From NCBI GenBank assembly GCA_963813435.1, contig CAWEYY010000003.1:558001-622000 (forward strand): a stretch of 64,000 nt of DNA. The letters run 5' to 3'. The DNA is from AC-32 sp963813435 (GTDB taxonomy: Bacteria; Actinomycetota; Thermoleophilia; Gaiellales; Gaiellaceae). Below, one piece after another: positions 48,200-56,613 of the stretch (position 1 is the stretch's first letter; every line of letters begins with the position of its first letter). The notes under the pieces were generated by a model. The model did no database searches, was not told the DNA's origin, and was given only the letters and a program-made list of their open reading frames with translations. The position numbers were made by a program, and so were the translations under genes.

Positions 48200-48880
48200 G
48201 TGAACGAGCATCTATTGCTCGTGGAAGACGACGCCTCGATCCGCGAGATCACAACGTTCGGCCTCGAGCAGGCAGGTTTCAGGGTGACCGCCAGCGGCGA
48301 TGGTCGCGAAGGGCTGCTGCGATTTCGGCAGGGGTCATTTGACCTGGTGGTCCTCGACGTGATGCTTCCCTCGTTGGATGGCCTCGAGGTCTGTCGCGAG
48401 ATCCGGCGAGACAGCCAGACCCCCATCGTCATGCTTACCGCGCGCACCGACCTGCACGACGTCGTCGTCGGGCTCGAGCTCGGCGCCGACGACTACGTCA
48501 CGAAGCCGTTCGAGCTGCCCGAGCTCGTGGCGCGGATCAAGGCCGTGCTCCGACGCTCGGTCGCTCAACCCGAGGACCGGGTGATCGACGTCGACGGCCT
48601 CGAGATCGATCCAGGGGCGTTCACCGTCAAACGGGGCGGCGAGGAGGTCGCGCTCACCGCGACCGAGTTCCGCCTCCTGCTCGAGCTTGTCCGCCGCCCG
48701 GGTCAGGTCTTCACGCGCGAGCTGCTCCTCGAGCTCGTTTGGAACTACGACTACCTCGGTGATTCACGTCTCGTGGACGCCGCCGTCCAGCGGCTCCGGG
48801 CGAAGATCGAAGACGATCCGAAACAGCCGAGGCTGATCCACACCGTACGCGGCGTGGGCTATCGCTTCGACGTCGGCTGA
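48200..48880 (+). CDS. OmpR-family response regulator
   Basis: 226 residues. Receiver domain: LLLVEDDASIREITT with the acidic pair, LVVLDVMLPSLDG with the phospho-acceptor Asp near residue 53, VMLTART and the Lys in DDYVTKPFELPELVARI. C-terminal winged helix: LTATEFRLLLELVRRPGQVF and VQRLRAKIEDDP ... IHTVRGVGYRF. GTG start. Its stop overlaps the kinase start by 1 nt. Confidence 0.96.
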   Translation: MNEHLLLVEDDASIREITTFGLEQAGFRVTASGDGREGLLRFRQGSFDLVVLDVMLPSLDGLEVCREIRRDSQTPIVMLTARTDLHDVVVGLELGADDYVTKPFELPELVARIKAVLRRSVAQPEDRVIDVDGLEIDPGAFTVKRGGEEVALTATEFRLLLELVRRPGQVFTRELLLELVWNYDYLGDSRLVDAAVQRLRAKIEDDPKQPRLIHTVRGVGYRFDVG

Positions 48881-50202
48881 TGCCCTTTCGCCGCCGGCTG
48901 ACCATCGCGTTTGTGCTCGCGGTTGGAGTGGGCGCTGCGGCGCTCGCAGTCGGCTCCTACGTGGTCGTCCGGCACAACCTCCGGGCGGACTCGGTCCGGA
49001 CGGCGGCCCGTGAGGCGCGGCGCAATCTCGAGATCGCGCCTGAGTACAAACGCTCGGACGCGTTGCTGAACGCATACGAGGGGAGGGGCTTCGAGACGGT
49101 TGGATTCGAACGCGGGCAGACCTTCCAGTCCAGCTTCTCCGTTGGCCTGCCTGCGGTTCCGGCCGAATTGCGCAGGCTCGTCGCGCGGGGCGGTTTCGGC
49201 TACCAGCGCACGACGGTCGCCGGTACCCAATACCTCGTCGTCGGCGGGCCGGCGGGCGGTCGGCGGCTCTACTTCTTCTTCTCCGAGGAGAGCCTCCGCC
49301 ACGAGCTGATCGTCCTCCGCAACATCCTGCTCGCCGGGCTCGGGATCGTGGTGCTGCTCGCGGCTCTCACCGGCGCGCTGCTCGCTCGGCGGACGCTTCG
49401 CCCTGTCGCGCAGGCGAGCGTCGCCGCGCACTCGGTCGCGGAAGGGCTCCTGGCGACACGGCTCCCGGTCGAGGGGCGGGACGAGTTCGGCGCCTGGGCC
49501 CAGGCGTTCAACGAGATGGCGGCGGCGCTGGAGGAGAAGATCGAGGCGCTGAATGAGGCGCAGGCCCGCGAGCGGCGCTTCACCGCGGACGTCGCGCACG
49601 AGCTGCGGACGCCGCTGACAGGTCTCGTCGGCGAGGCTTCTCTGCTTGCGGAACACCTGGAGCGGATGCCTCCGGAGTCGCGGCGGCCCGCGGAGCTCCT
49701 GATTTCGGACGTCGGGCGGCTCAGGCGGTTGGTCGAGGAGTTGATGGAGATCTCCCGCCTCGACGCCGGCGTCGAGAGCGTGCAGGCCGAGACCATCGAC
49801 CTCGCCTCGGTGACCGCCGCGATCTTGCGCGCGCGCGGCTGGGACGGCCGTGCCCGGCTGGACGCGGAGGAGGCCATGATCAAGACCGACCCGCGCCGCT
49901 TCGAGCGGGTCGTCACCAACCTGGTGGGGAATGCCCTCGAGCACGGCGGCGACGGCGTGGACGTGCGAGTCCGGCGCGACGGTGACGGCGCCGTCGTCGA
50001 GGTGGCGGACCAGGGGCCGGGGATCGCGCCCGACGACCTGCCACACCTGTTCGAGCGCTTCTACAAGGCAGACCCCGCGCGCGCGGGCCAGGGGTCGGGG
50101 CTCGGCCTCGCGATCGCGCAGGAGAACGCGAGGCTCCTCGGCGGCAAGATCGAGGTCTGGAGCGAGCCCGGCGAGGGCACGCGCTTCACGTTCCGTCTCT
50201 AG
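48880..50202 (+). CDS. Sensor histidine kinase
   Basis: 440 residues. Two membrane helices (TIAFVLAVGVGAAALAVGSY; LAGLGIVVLLAALTGALLAR) flank an extracytoplasmic sensor of about 115 residues. A HAMP linker, the H-box FTADVAHELRTPLTG (His near residue 240), the N-box NLVGNALEHGGDG and G-boxes DQGPGIAPDDLP, GSGLGLAIAQ complete a standard HisKA kinase. Pairs with the preceding regulator. The signal is unknown. Confidence 0.96.
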   Translation: MPFRRRLTIAFVLAVGVGAAALAVGSYVVVRHNLRADSVRTAAREARRNLEIAPEYKRSDALLNAYEGRGFETVGFERGQTFQSSFSVGLPAVPAELRRLVARGGFGYQRTTVAGTQYLVVGGPAGGRRLYFFFSEESLRHELIVLRNILLAGLGIVVLLAALTGALLARRTLRPVAQASVAAHSVAEGLLATRLPVEGRDEFGAWAQAFNEMAAALEEKIEALNEAQARERRFTADVAHELRTPLTGLVGEASLLAEHLERMPPESRRPAELLISDVGRLRRLVEELMEISRLDAGVESVQAETIDLASVTAAILRARGWDGRARLDAEEAMIKTDPRRFERVVTNLVGNALEHGGDGVDVRVRRDGDGAVVEVADQGPGIAPDDLPHLFERFYKADPARAGQGSGLGLAIAQENARLLGGKIEVWSEPGEGTRFTFRL

Positions 50203-50220
50203 CGCGTGTCGTTGCAGAAC

Positions 50221-50238
50221 CGTTACGAGCCCGTAACG
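50221..50238. promoter_or_regulatory. Palindromic site upstream of the 67-aa/Kelch genes
   Basis: CGTTACGAGCCCGTAACG, arms CGTTAC/GTAACG around 6 nt. It shares GTTAC with the direct repeat upstream of the response regulator, so both may bind it (inference). Confidence 0.4.
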
Positions 50239-50273
50239 TCGGCGTTGCGGGCGCGGAGCAGCATTGAGCTGCG

Positions 50274-50477
50274 ATGAACGCCACGACAATGAGAAGGGTT
50301 CGAGAGCTGGCCAGCCGGCAAAGCGACGGACTCGCCGTCGTCCTTCTGTGGCATCCGGGCAGCGACTCGGTCACCCTCTCCGTGGCCGACTCGCGCACCG
50401 GCGCCCGGTTCGAACTCGTGATCGACCGCGCACGCGCCCTCGACGCCTTCTACCACCCGTTCGCATACGCAGCCTGA
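50274..50477 (+). CDS. Small protein, 67 aa
   Basis: Begins MNATTMRRVRELASRQSDGL; the core VVLLWHPGSDSVTLSVADSR looks like a small beta/alpha domain. No known family. Ten nt before the Kelch lipoprotein gene. Confidence 0.6.
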   Translation: MNATTMRRVRELASRQSDGLAVVLLWHPGSDSVTLSVADSRTGARFELVIDRARALDAFYHPFAYAA

Positions 50478-50487
50478 GGAGGTCGCC

Positions 50488-51612
50488 ATGTCGTCCGTCA
50501 CCAAAACACTGGTCAGGAAGCTCGTCGTCCTCGCGACCCTCGTAGGCCTCGGCGGCTCGATTGCAATCCTGCTCGTCGCCTGCGGGGGACGAAGCTCATC
50601 CTCACCGGAGACGCCGCGTTCCGCGTGGCAGGCGCTGCCGGCCGCCCCGATCAAGATCGACCAGAGTCCTAGCGGCGTGTGGACGGGCAGGCAACTAGTC
50701 CTCTTCGGTCGTCGGGAGATCACGGCTCGTGACTCGCGCGGCAACCCTTATGTCGTCAAGTCCGTCGACGCCGCCGAGTCGTACGACCCTACCTCGGGGC
50801 ACTGGACACGGCTTTCTCCCCCGCCCGGCCCCGGCTACGTGCCCGGCTACCACGCGGTCTGGACGGGCAGGGAAATGCTCGCCTTCGGCGCCTTCCACTC
50901 GGTTGCCTACGACCCGCAGACGAAGTCCTGGCGAACCTTGCAAAGGTCTGTCGGAGGTGGGCTCGTCGTCTGGACCGGCCGCGAGGCGATCGGTTGGGGT
51001 GGCGGCTGCTGCGGTGATGCCTGGGGGGACGGCCTTGCCTATGACCCCCGGACAGACACGTACCGCCACTTCGCCCGCTCCCCGCTCGCGCCCTCGCAGG
51101 GCCCCCTCGGCGCCTGGACGGGCCATGAGCTCCTCGTGGTCGTCAGCGGCTTCAGCCCGGACGACAAGCCCTACCCGGCGGGGCTCGCCCGGGCAGCCGC
51201 CTACGACCCTGCCACCGACACGTGGCGCAGGCTTGCGGCGCCGCCCGCGGGCGCCCTCCGTTACGGCGGCGTCGCCGCCTGGGACGGACGCGATCTACTC
51301 GTTCTCGGCAGAGGGAGCGCGCGATCGAACACGGCCCTGGCGTACAACGTGGCGACGAACCGCTGGCGGCGACTCGCGCGGCCGCCCCAGGGTCTGACCC
51401 AGGCCGGCGCGTTCTGGACGGGGAGCCGTCTGCTCGTCCTCGGCGGCGGCGAGTCGCTCCGTGCGTTCGCATACGACCCGAAGGCCGATCGCTGGTCGAC
51501 CCTTCCTCGGATGCCCGTACTTGGCTCTCGTCAGACCGCCGCCTGGACGGGCCACCAGCTGATCGTCTGGAGCAGCGTCGACGGAGCTTCGCTGACCCCG
51601 CCTCTCGGCTGA
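50488..51612 (+). CDS. Kelch-repeat lipoprotein 2
   Basis: 374 residues. Signal and lipobox: GLGGSIAILLVACGG (Cys near residue 33). About five Kelch-like blades with VWTGRxLV and AYDPxTDTWRxL; one contains GWGGGCCGDA, as in the protein at 17113. AGGAGG precedes the ATG. May be a two-component target, by position. Confidence 0.8.
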   Translation: MSSVTKTLVRKLVVLATLVGLGGSIAILLVACGGRSSSSPETPRSAWQALPAAPIKIDQSPSGVWTGRQLVLFGRREITARDSRGNPYVVKSVDAAESYDPTSGHWTRLSPPPGPGYVPGYHAVWTGREMLAFGAFHSVAYDPQTKSWRTLQRSVGGGLVVWTGREAIGWGGGCCGDAWGDGLAYDPRTDTYRHFARSPLAPSQGPLGAWTGHELLVVVSGFSPDDKPYPAGLARAAAYDPATDTWRRLAAPPAGALRYGGVAAWDGRDLLVLGRGSARSNTALAYNVATNRWRRLARPPQGLTQAGAFWTGSRLLVLGGGESLRAFAYDPKADRWSTLPRMPVLGSRQTAAWTGHQLIVWSSVDGASLTPPLG

Positions 51613-51638
51613 ACGGCAGCAGGCGTACCCTGGCCCTC

Positions 51639-53159
51639 GTGAAGACATTGCTCGCAGTCGCCGCCGTCGCGGCAGCGTGCGTCGCTGCCTGGCTCCTGAT
51701 CATCGGCGGCGGATCGGAGAACGCCGTCTCGCTCGGCCAACCGCCGGGGCAGGTGACTTCCACGCAGGCGACGCAGGCCACCGGGACACTGTCCAATTCA
51801 CGGTCGTTCGAGGTCTGGTTCAGCCGCCACGGCCGGCTGGTCGAGGCGCTCCGGACGCATACATCGACGCCGCGCGTCGCGACGGCCGCCCTGGAGGCGC
51901 TGCTCGCCGGCACGACGCGGGCGGAGCGCGCGGCGGGCCTCACGACCGACATTCCGCGCGGGACACGCCTGCTCGGCGTGACAATCGCAAACGGCGTCGC
52001 GAAGGTCGATCTGACGTCGGGTTACGAGGCCGGCGCCGATGCCCGCTCCCTGCAGCTCCGGCTCGCACAGGTCGTCTACACGCTGACCCAGTTCCCGAGT
52101 GTCAAGGCCGTTCGCTTCGAGGTCGGCGGCGCTCCCATCGACGTCTCTTCGAGCGGCGGGAACGTGCTAGACCATCCGGTCGGCCGTAGCGACTACAAGA
52201 GCCTCGGCCCGGTCGTGCCCCCGCTGTCGGGCACCTGGCACCTGATGGCTCCGGCGCCGATCGCGGCACCCACAGATCGCGCGAGCGTCTGGACCGGGCG
52301 GGAGCTGCTCGTTCTCGGCCGCGTCGGCGGCGCGAGCGTCTTCGCGGCCTACGACCCGAGCACAGACGCCTGGCGACGCCTCTCCCCGCCACCCGGCCGC
52401 CCGGGCCGGAGCCCGTTCCGCGCGGTCTGGACCGGAAAGGAGATGCTGGCCTGGCGTCGGGGCGCGCTCGCAGCGTTCGATCCGGTGACGGGCCGATGGC
52501 GCCGGCTCGCCTCTCCACCCGGCGGGCTCGTGCCGGCGGTGGCGATCTGGACCGGGCACGAGCTGATCGGGTGGACCGGAAACGGCGCCGCTGCCTACCT
52601 GCCGGCGACGAACAGCTGGCGCAGCCTGCGCCCGGCTCCCCTCCGGGGCGAAGCCTCTTCGGCCGGCGCCTGGACGGGGCGCGAGTTGATCGTCGTCTCG
52701 GGTGCACGCGCGGCCGCGTACACGCCAGCGACGGACAGATGGCGCCTCCTCGCGCCGTTGCCAGAAGCGCGGGCGGGCGCCCGCGCGGTCTGGGACGGCC
52801 ACGAGCTCCTTGTCGTCGGGGGCAAGAACGCGCCCGTGGAAGGCTTTGCGTACGAGCCGCAGACGAACCGCTGGCGGAGGCTCGCACCGATGGACTCCGG
52901 CCGGGCGGGAGCCGCGACGGTCTGGACCGGCAAGCGGCTCCTCTTGTGGGGCGGCGAGACCGGGAGCCCAGGCGCGTTTGTGATTCCTCCCCACGGCCTC
53001 GCGTACGACCCAAGAGCCGACACGTGGTCGCAGCTCCCGCAGGCGCCGTTGCGTGGCCGGCTCGACCCGGTCGGGGCCTGGACTGGGCGTGCGCTCCTCG
53101 TCTGGGGCGGCGACCCGGGCTACGCCGACGGAGCCGCGTTCACCCCAGGCTCCCGCTAG
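51639..53159 (+). CDS. GerMN-like domain plus Kelch-repeat membrane protein
   Basis: 506 residues. An N-terminal helix (LLAVAAVAAACVAAWLLIIG), then a GerMN/sporulation-spore-germination-like domain of about 130 residues (FEVWFSRHGRLVEALRTHTS ... GVAKVDLTSGYE), then about six Kelch-like blades. The vicinal-cysteine motif of the other two Kelch proteins is replaced by GWTGNGAAAY. GTG start with TACCCT 7 nt upstream. Its stop overlaps the convergent cupin-TPR gene. Confidence 0.75.
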   Translation: MKTLLAVAAVAAACVAAWLLIIGGGSENAVSLGQPPGQVTSTQATQATGTLSNSRSFEVWFSRHGRLVEALRTHTSTPRVATAALEALLAGTTRAERAAGLTTDIPRGTRLLGVTIANGVAKVDLTSGYEAGADARSLQLRLAQVVYTLTQFPSVKAVRFEVGGAPIDVSSSGGNVLDHPVGRSDYKSLGPVVPPLSGTWHLMAPAPIAAPTDRASVWTGRELLVLGRVGGASVFAAYDPSTDAWRRLSPPPGRPGRSPFRAVWTGKEMLAWRRGALAAFDPVTGRWRRLASPPGGLVPAVAIWTGHELIGWTGNGAAAYLPATNSWRSLRPAPLRGEASSAGAWTGRELIVVSGARAAAYTPATDRWRLLAPLPEARAGARAVWDGHELLVVGGKNAPVEGFAYEPQTNRWRRLAPMDSGRAGAATVWTGKRLLLWGGETGSPGAFVIPPHGLAYDPRADTWSQLPQAPLRGRLDPVGAWTGRALLVWGGDPGYADGAAFTPGSR

Positions 53160-53791
53160 CCCACCAGTTGCTTGAAGGCCGGCTCGGCGCGGATCGGATC
53201 GAAGTCCGAGTCGTCCCGAGCGTACGCGCGGAACTGTTCCGAGCCGTCGATCGCGAGCCGAAGGTGCTCGATCGCGTCCTCGGTCCGGCCCGCGAGGCTC
53301 TCGCAGCACGCGACGTTGTAGATCACAAACGTGTACTCGGGATGCTCTTCGATCACCTGTCGTCCGCGGTCGGCGACCTCGGCGTACTCGCCTGCCTCGT
53401 AGAGGGGGCGCAGCGGCGCCCAGACCTCGTAGCCGTGGGGCTCGTAGGCCTGCCCGGGAGTACCGCCGATCGCGACGAGCGTGGTTCCGGGCTCCTCGGC
53501 GAACGCGGTCCGCTTGACGCCCGGCTCGACGAAGACGAACGAGCCGGCGGGGGCGTCGACCGGCTCACCGTCGAACTCGAACCTCGCGCGCCCGCTGTGA
53601 ACCAGGTAGAGCTCCTCGTTCTCGTCCGCCTCGTCGTGCTCGTTGATGATCCGGTCGCCCGTCTCGCGGCCCGTCCAGGCGTTGACGCCGAAGGACGTGA
53701 TGCCGAAGTGGAACCGGACGGGACGCGAGGGACAACGTCCGTCGCTGATCTCGTCGATCTCGTCGAGTTGCGCAATTGCGTAACCGCTCAT
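53156..53791 (-). CDS. Cupin-TPR protein
   Basis: 211 residues. Cupin: NEHDEADENEELYLVHSGRA and APAGSFVFVEPGVKRTAF; ligands His and Glu present. TPR-like C-terminus: AGEYAEVADRGRQVIEEHPE and CCESLAGRTEDAIEHLRLAI. Function unknown; possibly a small-molecule sensor or dioxygenase-like. Confidence 0.8.
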   Translation of the reverse strand: MSGYAIAQLDEIDEISDGRCPSRPVRFHFGITSFGVNAWTGRETGDRIINEHDEADENEELYLVHSGRARFEFDGEPVDAPAGSFVFVEPGVKRTAFAEEPGTTLVAIGGTPGQAYEPHGYEVWAPLRPLYEAGEYAEVADRGRQVIEEHPEYTFVIYNVACCESLAGRTEDAIEHLRLAIDGSEQFRAYARDDSDFDPIRAEPAFKQLVG

Positions 53792-53829
53792 CGGACCTCC
53801 TGCGGGTCGTGGCTGGGAGGCCTCCGAGA

Positions 53830-54348
53830 CTAGCGCGGTCGGCCGGTCGAGACGCCGCGGTACGGGTCGTACGCGGTTCCGGGACAGTGCCCCCAGAGCC
53901 CGAGCTTGCGCGCACGGGCTCGCTTCGCCAGACGCTCGAGCTTCGCGGCGAAGCGTCCGCGCCGGTGGCGGTAGAAGTACGGCGCCGCGGCGCCGAGTGC
54001 GACCAGGCGGACGTTCACGTCGAGCCCGTCGTGGATGCGGACCACGTAGCGCAGCAGTCGCCCGTACTCGTCAACCCGGTCGGTGGCCGGCTCGCGGAGA
54101 AGGCGAACCAGCGTCCCCGGCCGGAGTAGCCTCCTGGTGACCGCGGAGGCCCGACGGCCGTAGCACTCCGGCTGGAAGTAGACCTCGGGCGTGTCGATCT
54201 GGACGAGCCGCACATGCACGCCGTTCCGGAGGACGACCGTGTCGCCGTCGACGACGTGATCGATCCGGAACGCGGGCGGGTTCGCTCCAGCGGGGCCCAC
54301 CCCGGTAGCAAGGGTGAGGGCCAGCACGGCCACGGCGAGCCTGGTCAC
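53830..54348 (-). CDS. Secreted thermonuclease-like nuclease (SNase)
   Basis: 172 residues with a signal peptide (LAVAVLALTLATGVGPAGA). The staphylococcal-nuclease active site is complete: VVDGDTVVLRNG (Asp), VRLVQIDTPEVYF (Arg, Glu), DEYGRLLRYV (Arg). Cleaves DNA/RNA outside the cell or in the envelope. Confidence 0.92.
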   Translation of the reverse strand: MTRLAVAVLALTLATGVGPAGANPPAFRIDHVVDGDTVVLRNGVHVRLVQIDTPEVYFQPECYGRRASAVTRRLLRPGTLVRLLREPATDRVDEYGRLLRYVVRIHDGLDVNVRLVALGAAAPYFYRHRRGRFAAKLERLAKRARARKLGLWGHCPGTAYDPYRGVSTGRPR

Positions 54349-54386
54349 GCCCGGCCACGCTAATCCTGTTGTCGGCCGCTACGCGG

Positions 54387-54890
54387 CTAACCGCCGTAGA
54401 CGAACTCCGGGTCGGGCATCCGCGTGGGCGGCTCGAGCGCCTCGACGATCGTGCCGAGCTCTCGGCGGGTGTCGAAGTAGGCGTACACGCCGTCCGCCGA
54501 GTCACCGAAGCCCGTGCAGCCCTGGATGACCGGGTAGCCGGCCTCGGCCATCTCCGCGATCGTGTCGGCGACCGAGTCGACGATGTAGCCGAGGTGGTGG
54601 AAGCCCTCGTCGTGCTCGTTCAGCCAGTCCGCGTGGATGCTCGGGCCCTTGACGGGCTGGACGAGCTCGAGCTGGATCTCGTCGCCGCTCGTCAGTGCCA
54701 GCCGTGTGACGTAGTCGGTCGGTCCGCCCAGGTACTGCTCGTCGGTGTGGTTCTCGGCGTGGAGCGTCCAGCAGCGCCACGGGCCGGCGCCCAACATGGC
54801 CGAGTACCGCTCGAGCGCAGCGTCGAGGTCGCGGACGATGAAGGCGAGCTGGAAGAGCCCTCCGGCCTTGAACGTCTCGAGCGCACTCAC
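54387..54890 (-). CDS. VOC/glyoxalase-fold protein
   Basis: 167 residues, two beta-alpha-beta3 modules: QLAFIVRDLDAALERYSAML and FHHLGYIVDSVADTIAEMAE. Metal ligands include His and Glu residues; ELVQP and EGFHHLGY are typical. Substrate unknown. GTG start overlaps the MBL hydrolase stop by 4 nt. Confidence 0.85.
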   Translation of the reverse strand: MSALETFKAGGLFQLAFIVRDLDAALERYSAMLGAGPWRCWTLHAENHTDEQYLGGPTDYVTRLALTSGDEIQLELVQPVKGPSIHADWLNEHDEGFHHLGYIVDSVADTIAEMAEAGYPVIQGCTGFGDSADGVYAYFDTRRELGTIVEALEPPTRMPDPEFVYGG

Positions 54891-55680
54891 GAGGGGATCT
54901 CCACCTCGACGCCGAGCGGCAGCCACCGGATGCTGCGACGTACGTCTTCTGGCGCATCCGCCAGCTCGCGCTCGATCTCGTCCCGGCCTTGCTTGAAGTG
55001 CTTCCAGCCCTCGTAGTGAATGGGGATTGCCGTGTGCGGCTTGAGGAGGCGACACAGCTCGATGGCGTCACGGGCGGTCATCGTGTAATGGATCGGGCCT
55101 GTCACCGGGAACTGCACGCCACCAAGGTGAAGAAGCGCGGTGCCGACCTGCACTCGATCCGCCACGTTGCGCACTCCCTCGTACAGCACCGTGTCGCCCG
55201 AGATCCACAGCGCGCCGTTCTCCTGTCCGTCCCAACGAAGCGCGAAGCCGATCACGTCCCCTGTGATGGGGCGGCTCAGCGGCGGGCCGTGGCGGCACGG
55301 CGTGGCGGTCACTTCGATCGGCGTCCGCCCTGGGGCCTCGAGCGCTCGTCGCGGCCCATGGCTCGAGCCCGCGCACATCGCCGTCGAGTCGTTGCGACCC
55401 GGAAACCGTCGTGACCACGGTGTCTGCCGATGGCAGCAAGGCGCGACCGGCCGCGTCGAGGTTGTCGTCGTGATGCTCGTGCGTGAGGAGAACGGCGTGG
55501 ATCGGCAGCAGATCCGAGGGAGCGATCGCCGGGCCGGCCAGCTTGACGGAGCTCGTTCCCCAGCCGAACTTGTACTCCCGCCCGGGCGGGTCGAACGTCG
55601 GATCCGTGAGAAGACGCCAACCGTCGAAGTTGGATCAGCACCGTCGGCCCACCGATGTGGGTGATCCGCAGGTGGGTCAT
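54887..55680 (-). pseudogene. MBL-fold metal-dependent hydrolase with two frameshifts
   Basis: Three frames, in order, give MTHLRITHIGGPTVLIQL; then TDPTFDPPGREYKFGWG, LLTHEHHDDN (metal motif) and ALLPSADTVVTTVSGSQRL; then APGRTPIEVTATPCRHGPPL to WLPLGVEVEIPS at 54887. The joints lie near 55635 and 55350. This is a UlaG/UPF0173-like hydrolase. With two breaks in 0.8 kb but otherwise good conservation, sequencing indels are at least as likely as decay. ATGA overlap with the preceding hydrolase. Confidence 0.75.
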
Positions 55681-56513
55681 GGAGTGTTCGCGACCGCCGG
55701 GCTCGAGTGGTCGACCGCCCACGAGAGGACGTAGTCCGCGACTTCCTCCCAGCCGTCCTGCCCCGGGAAGTGGCAGCGGCCCGGATACTCCCGGTGCTCC
55801 GTGGCCGACGGCGCGTGGCTCTGCTTCTTGAAGTTCGCCTTGTTGACAGACGGCGGGCAGATCCGGTCTTCGGCACCGGTAACGAGCAGCAGCGGCGGCC
55901 GGGCCGGATTGCGGTAGTCGACCTTGGTCACCGCCTTCGGGTTGAAGTTGGCAAAACCGGCCTGGAAGAAGGGACGAGCGGAGCCCGGGATGTAGTACCG
56001 CTCGTAGACTGCGTCCGACTCTTCCCTGCTGAGCGAGTTCGTGAAGCACCAGTGGAACTGCTCGAGCGTCAGCGGGGCTTCCTTCTTCAGATTCGCCGGG
56101 TTGCCGAGTGCAGGCCACGCGGCCCTGAGCGTGGAAAGCGGGAGCCGCAGGACACCCTTGGGAGCGCCCGTTCCCAGCGTGACGGCGGCAGCGCCCAGGC
56201 CACGATCGGCCAGGAGTTGCGTGAACAGCCCGCCGAAGGAGTGGCCGATGATGATCGGCGGCCGCTCGAGACCCCGGATGATCGTGTCGTAGTGGTCAAC
56301 GACGTCGGTGACGCTGAGGTTCCGAAGCGGCGAGGGATCCCGGCGCAGCTGCTCGGGCTCCGCGTCGAGCCCGGGCCACGCCGGTGCGAACACCTGGTGG
56401 CCAAGGTCGGTGAAGCGGCTGACCCAGTGCTCCCAGCTCAACGGCGTCATCCACATTCCGTGTATCAGCACGACCGTCTCTGCCCTGACGGGATCCGAAG
56501 CTGCTGAGCTCAT
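55677..56513 (-). CDS. Alpha/beta hydrolase
   Basis: 278 residues. LIHGMWMTPLSWEHW is the oxyanion segment, IIIGHSFGGLFTQLL carries the nucleophile Ser, VTGAEDRICP the Asp and GRCHFPGQDG the His. Full length. Substrate unknown. Overlaps the downstream MBL gene. Confidence 0.93.
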   Translation of the reverse strand: MSSAASDPVRAETVVLIHGMWMTPLSWEHWVSRFTDLGHQVFAPAWPGLDAEPEQLRRDPSPLRNLSVTDVVDHYDTIIRGLERPPIIIGHSFGGLFTQLLADRGLGAAAVTLGTGAPKGVLRLPLSTLRAAWPALGNPANLKKEAPLTLEQFHWCFTNSLSREESDAVYERYYIPGSARPFFQAGFANFNPKAVTKVDYRNPARPPLLLVTGAEDRICPPSVNKANFKKQSHAPSATEHREYPGRCHFPGQDGWEEVADYVLSWAVDHSSPAVANTP

Positions 56514-56613
56514 GGGGCCTCCCCGACTCGAATTGACCCGATGAGCCTATGCGCTCGCACGACATCGCGCGGGTGCCGGCCGCGACCTCTCGACGAGCGT
56601 TCGACAGTGCGGA

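Noticed and set aside
48750..48770. A sixth palindromic box (CTCGGTGATTCACG)
   Set aside because: Only one arm matches, and it lies inside the response-regulator coding sequence.
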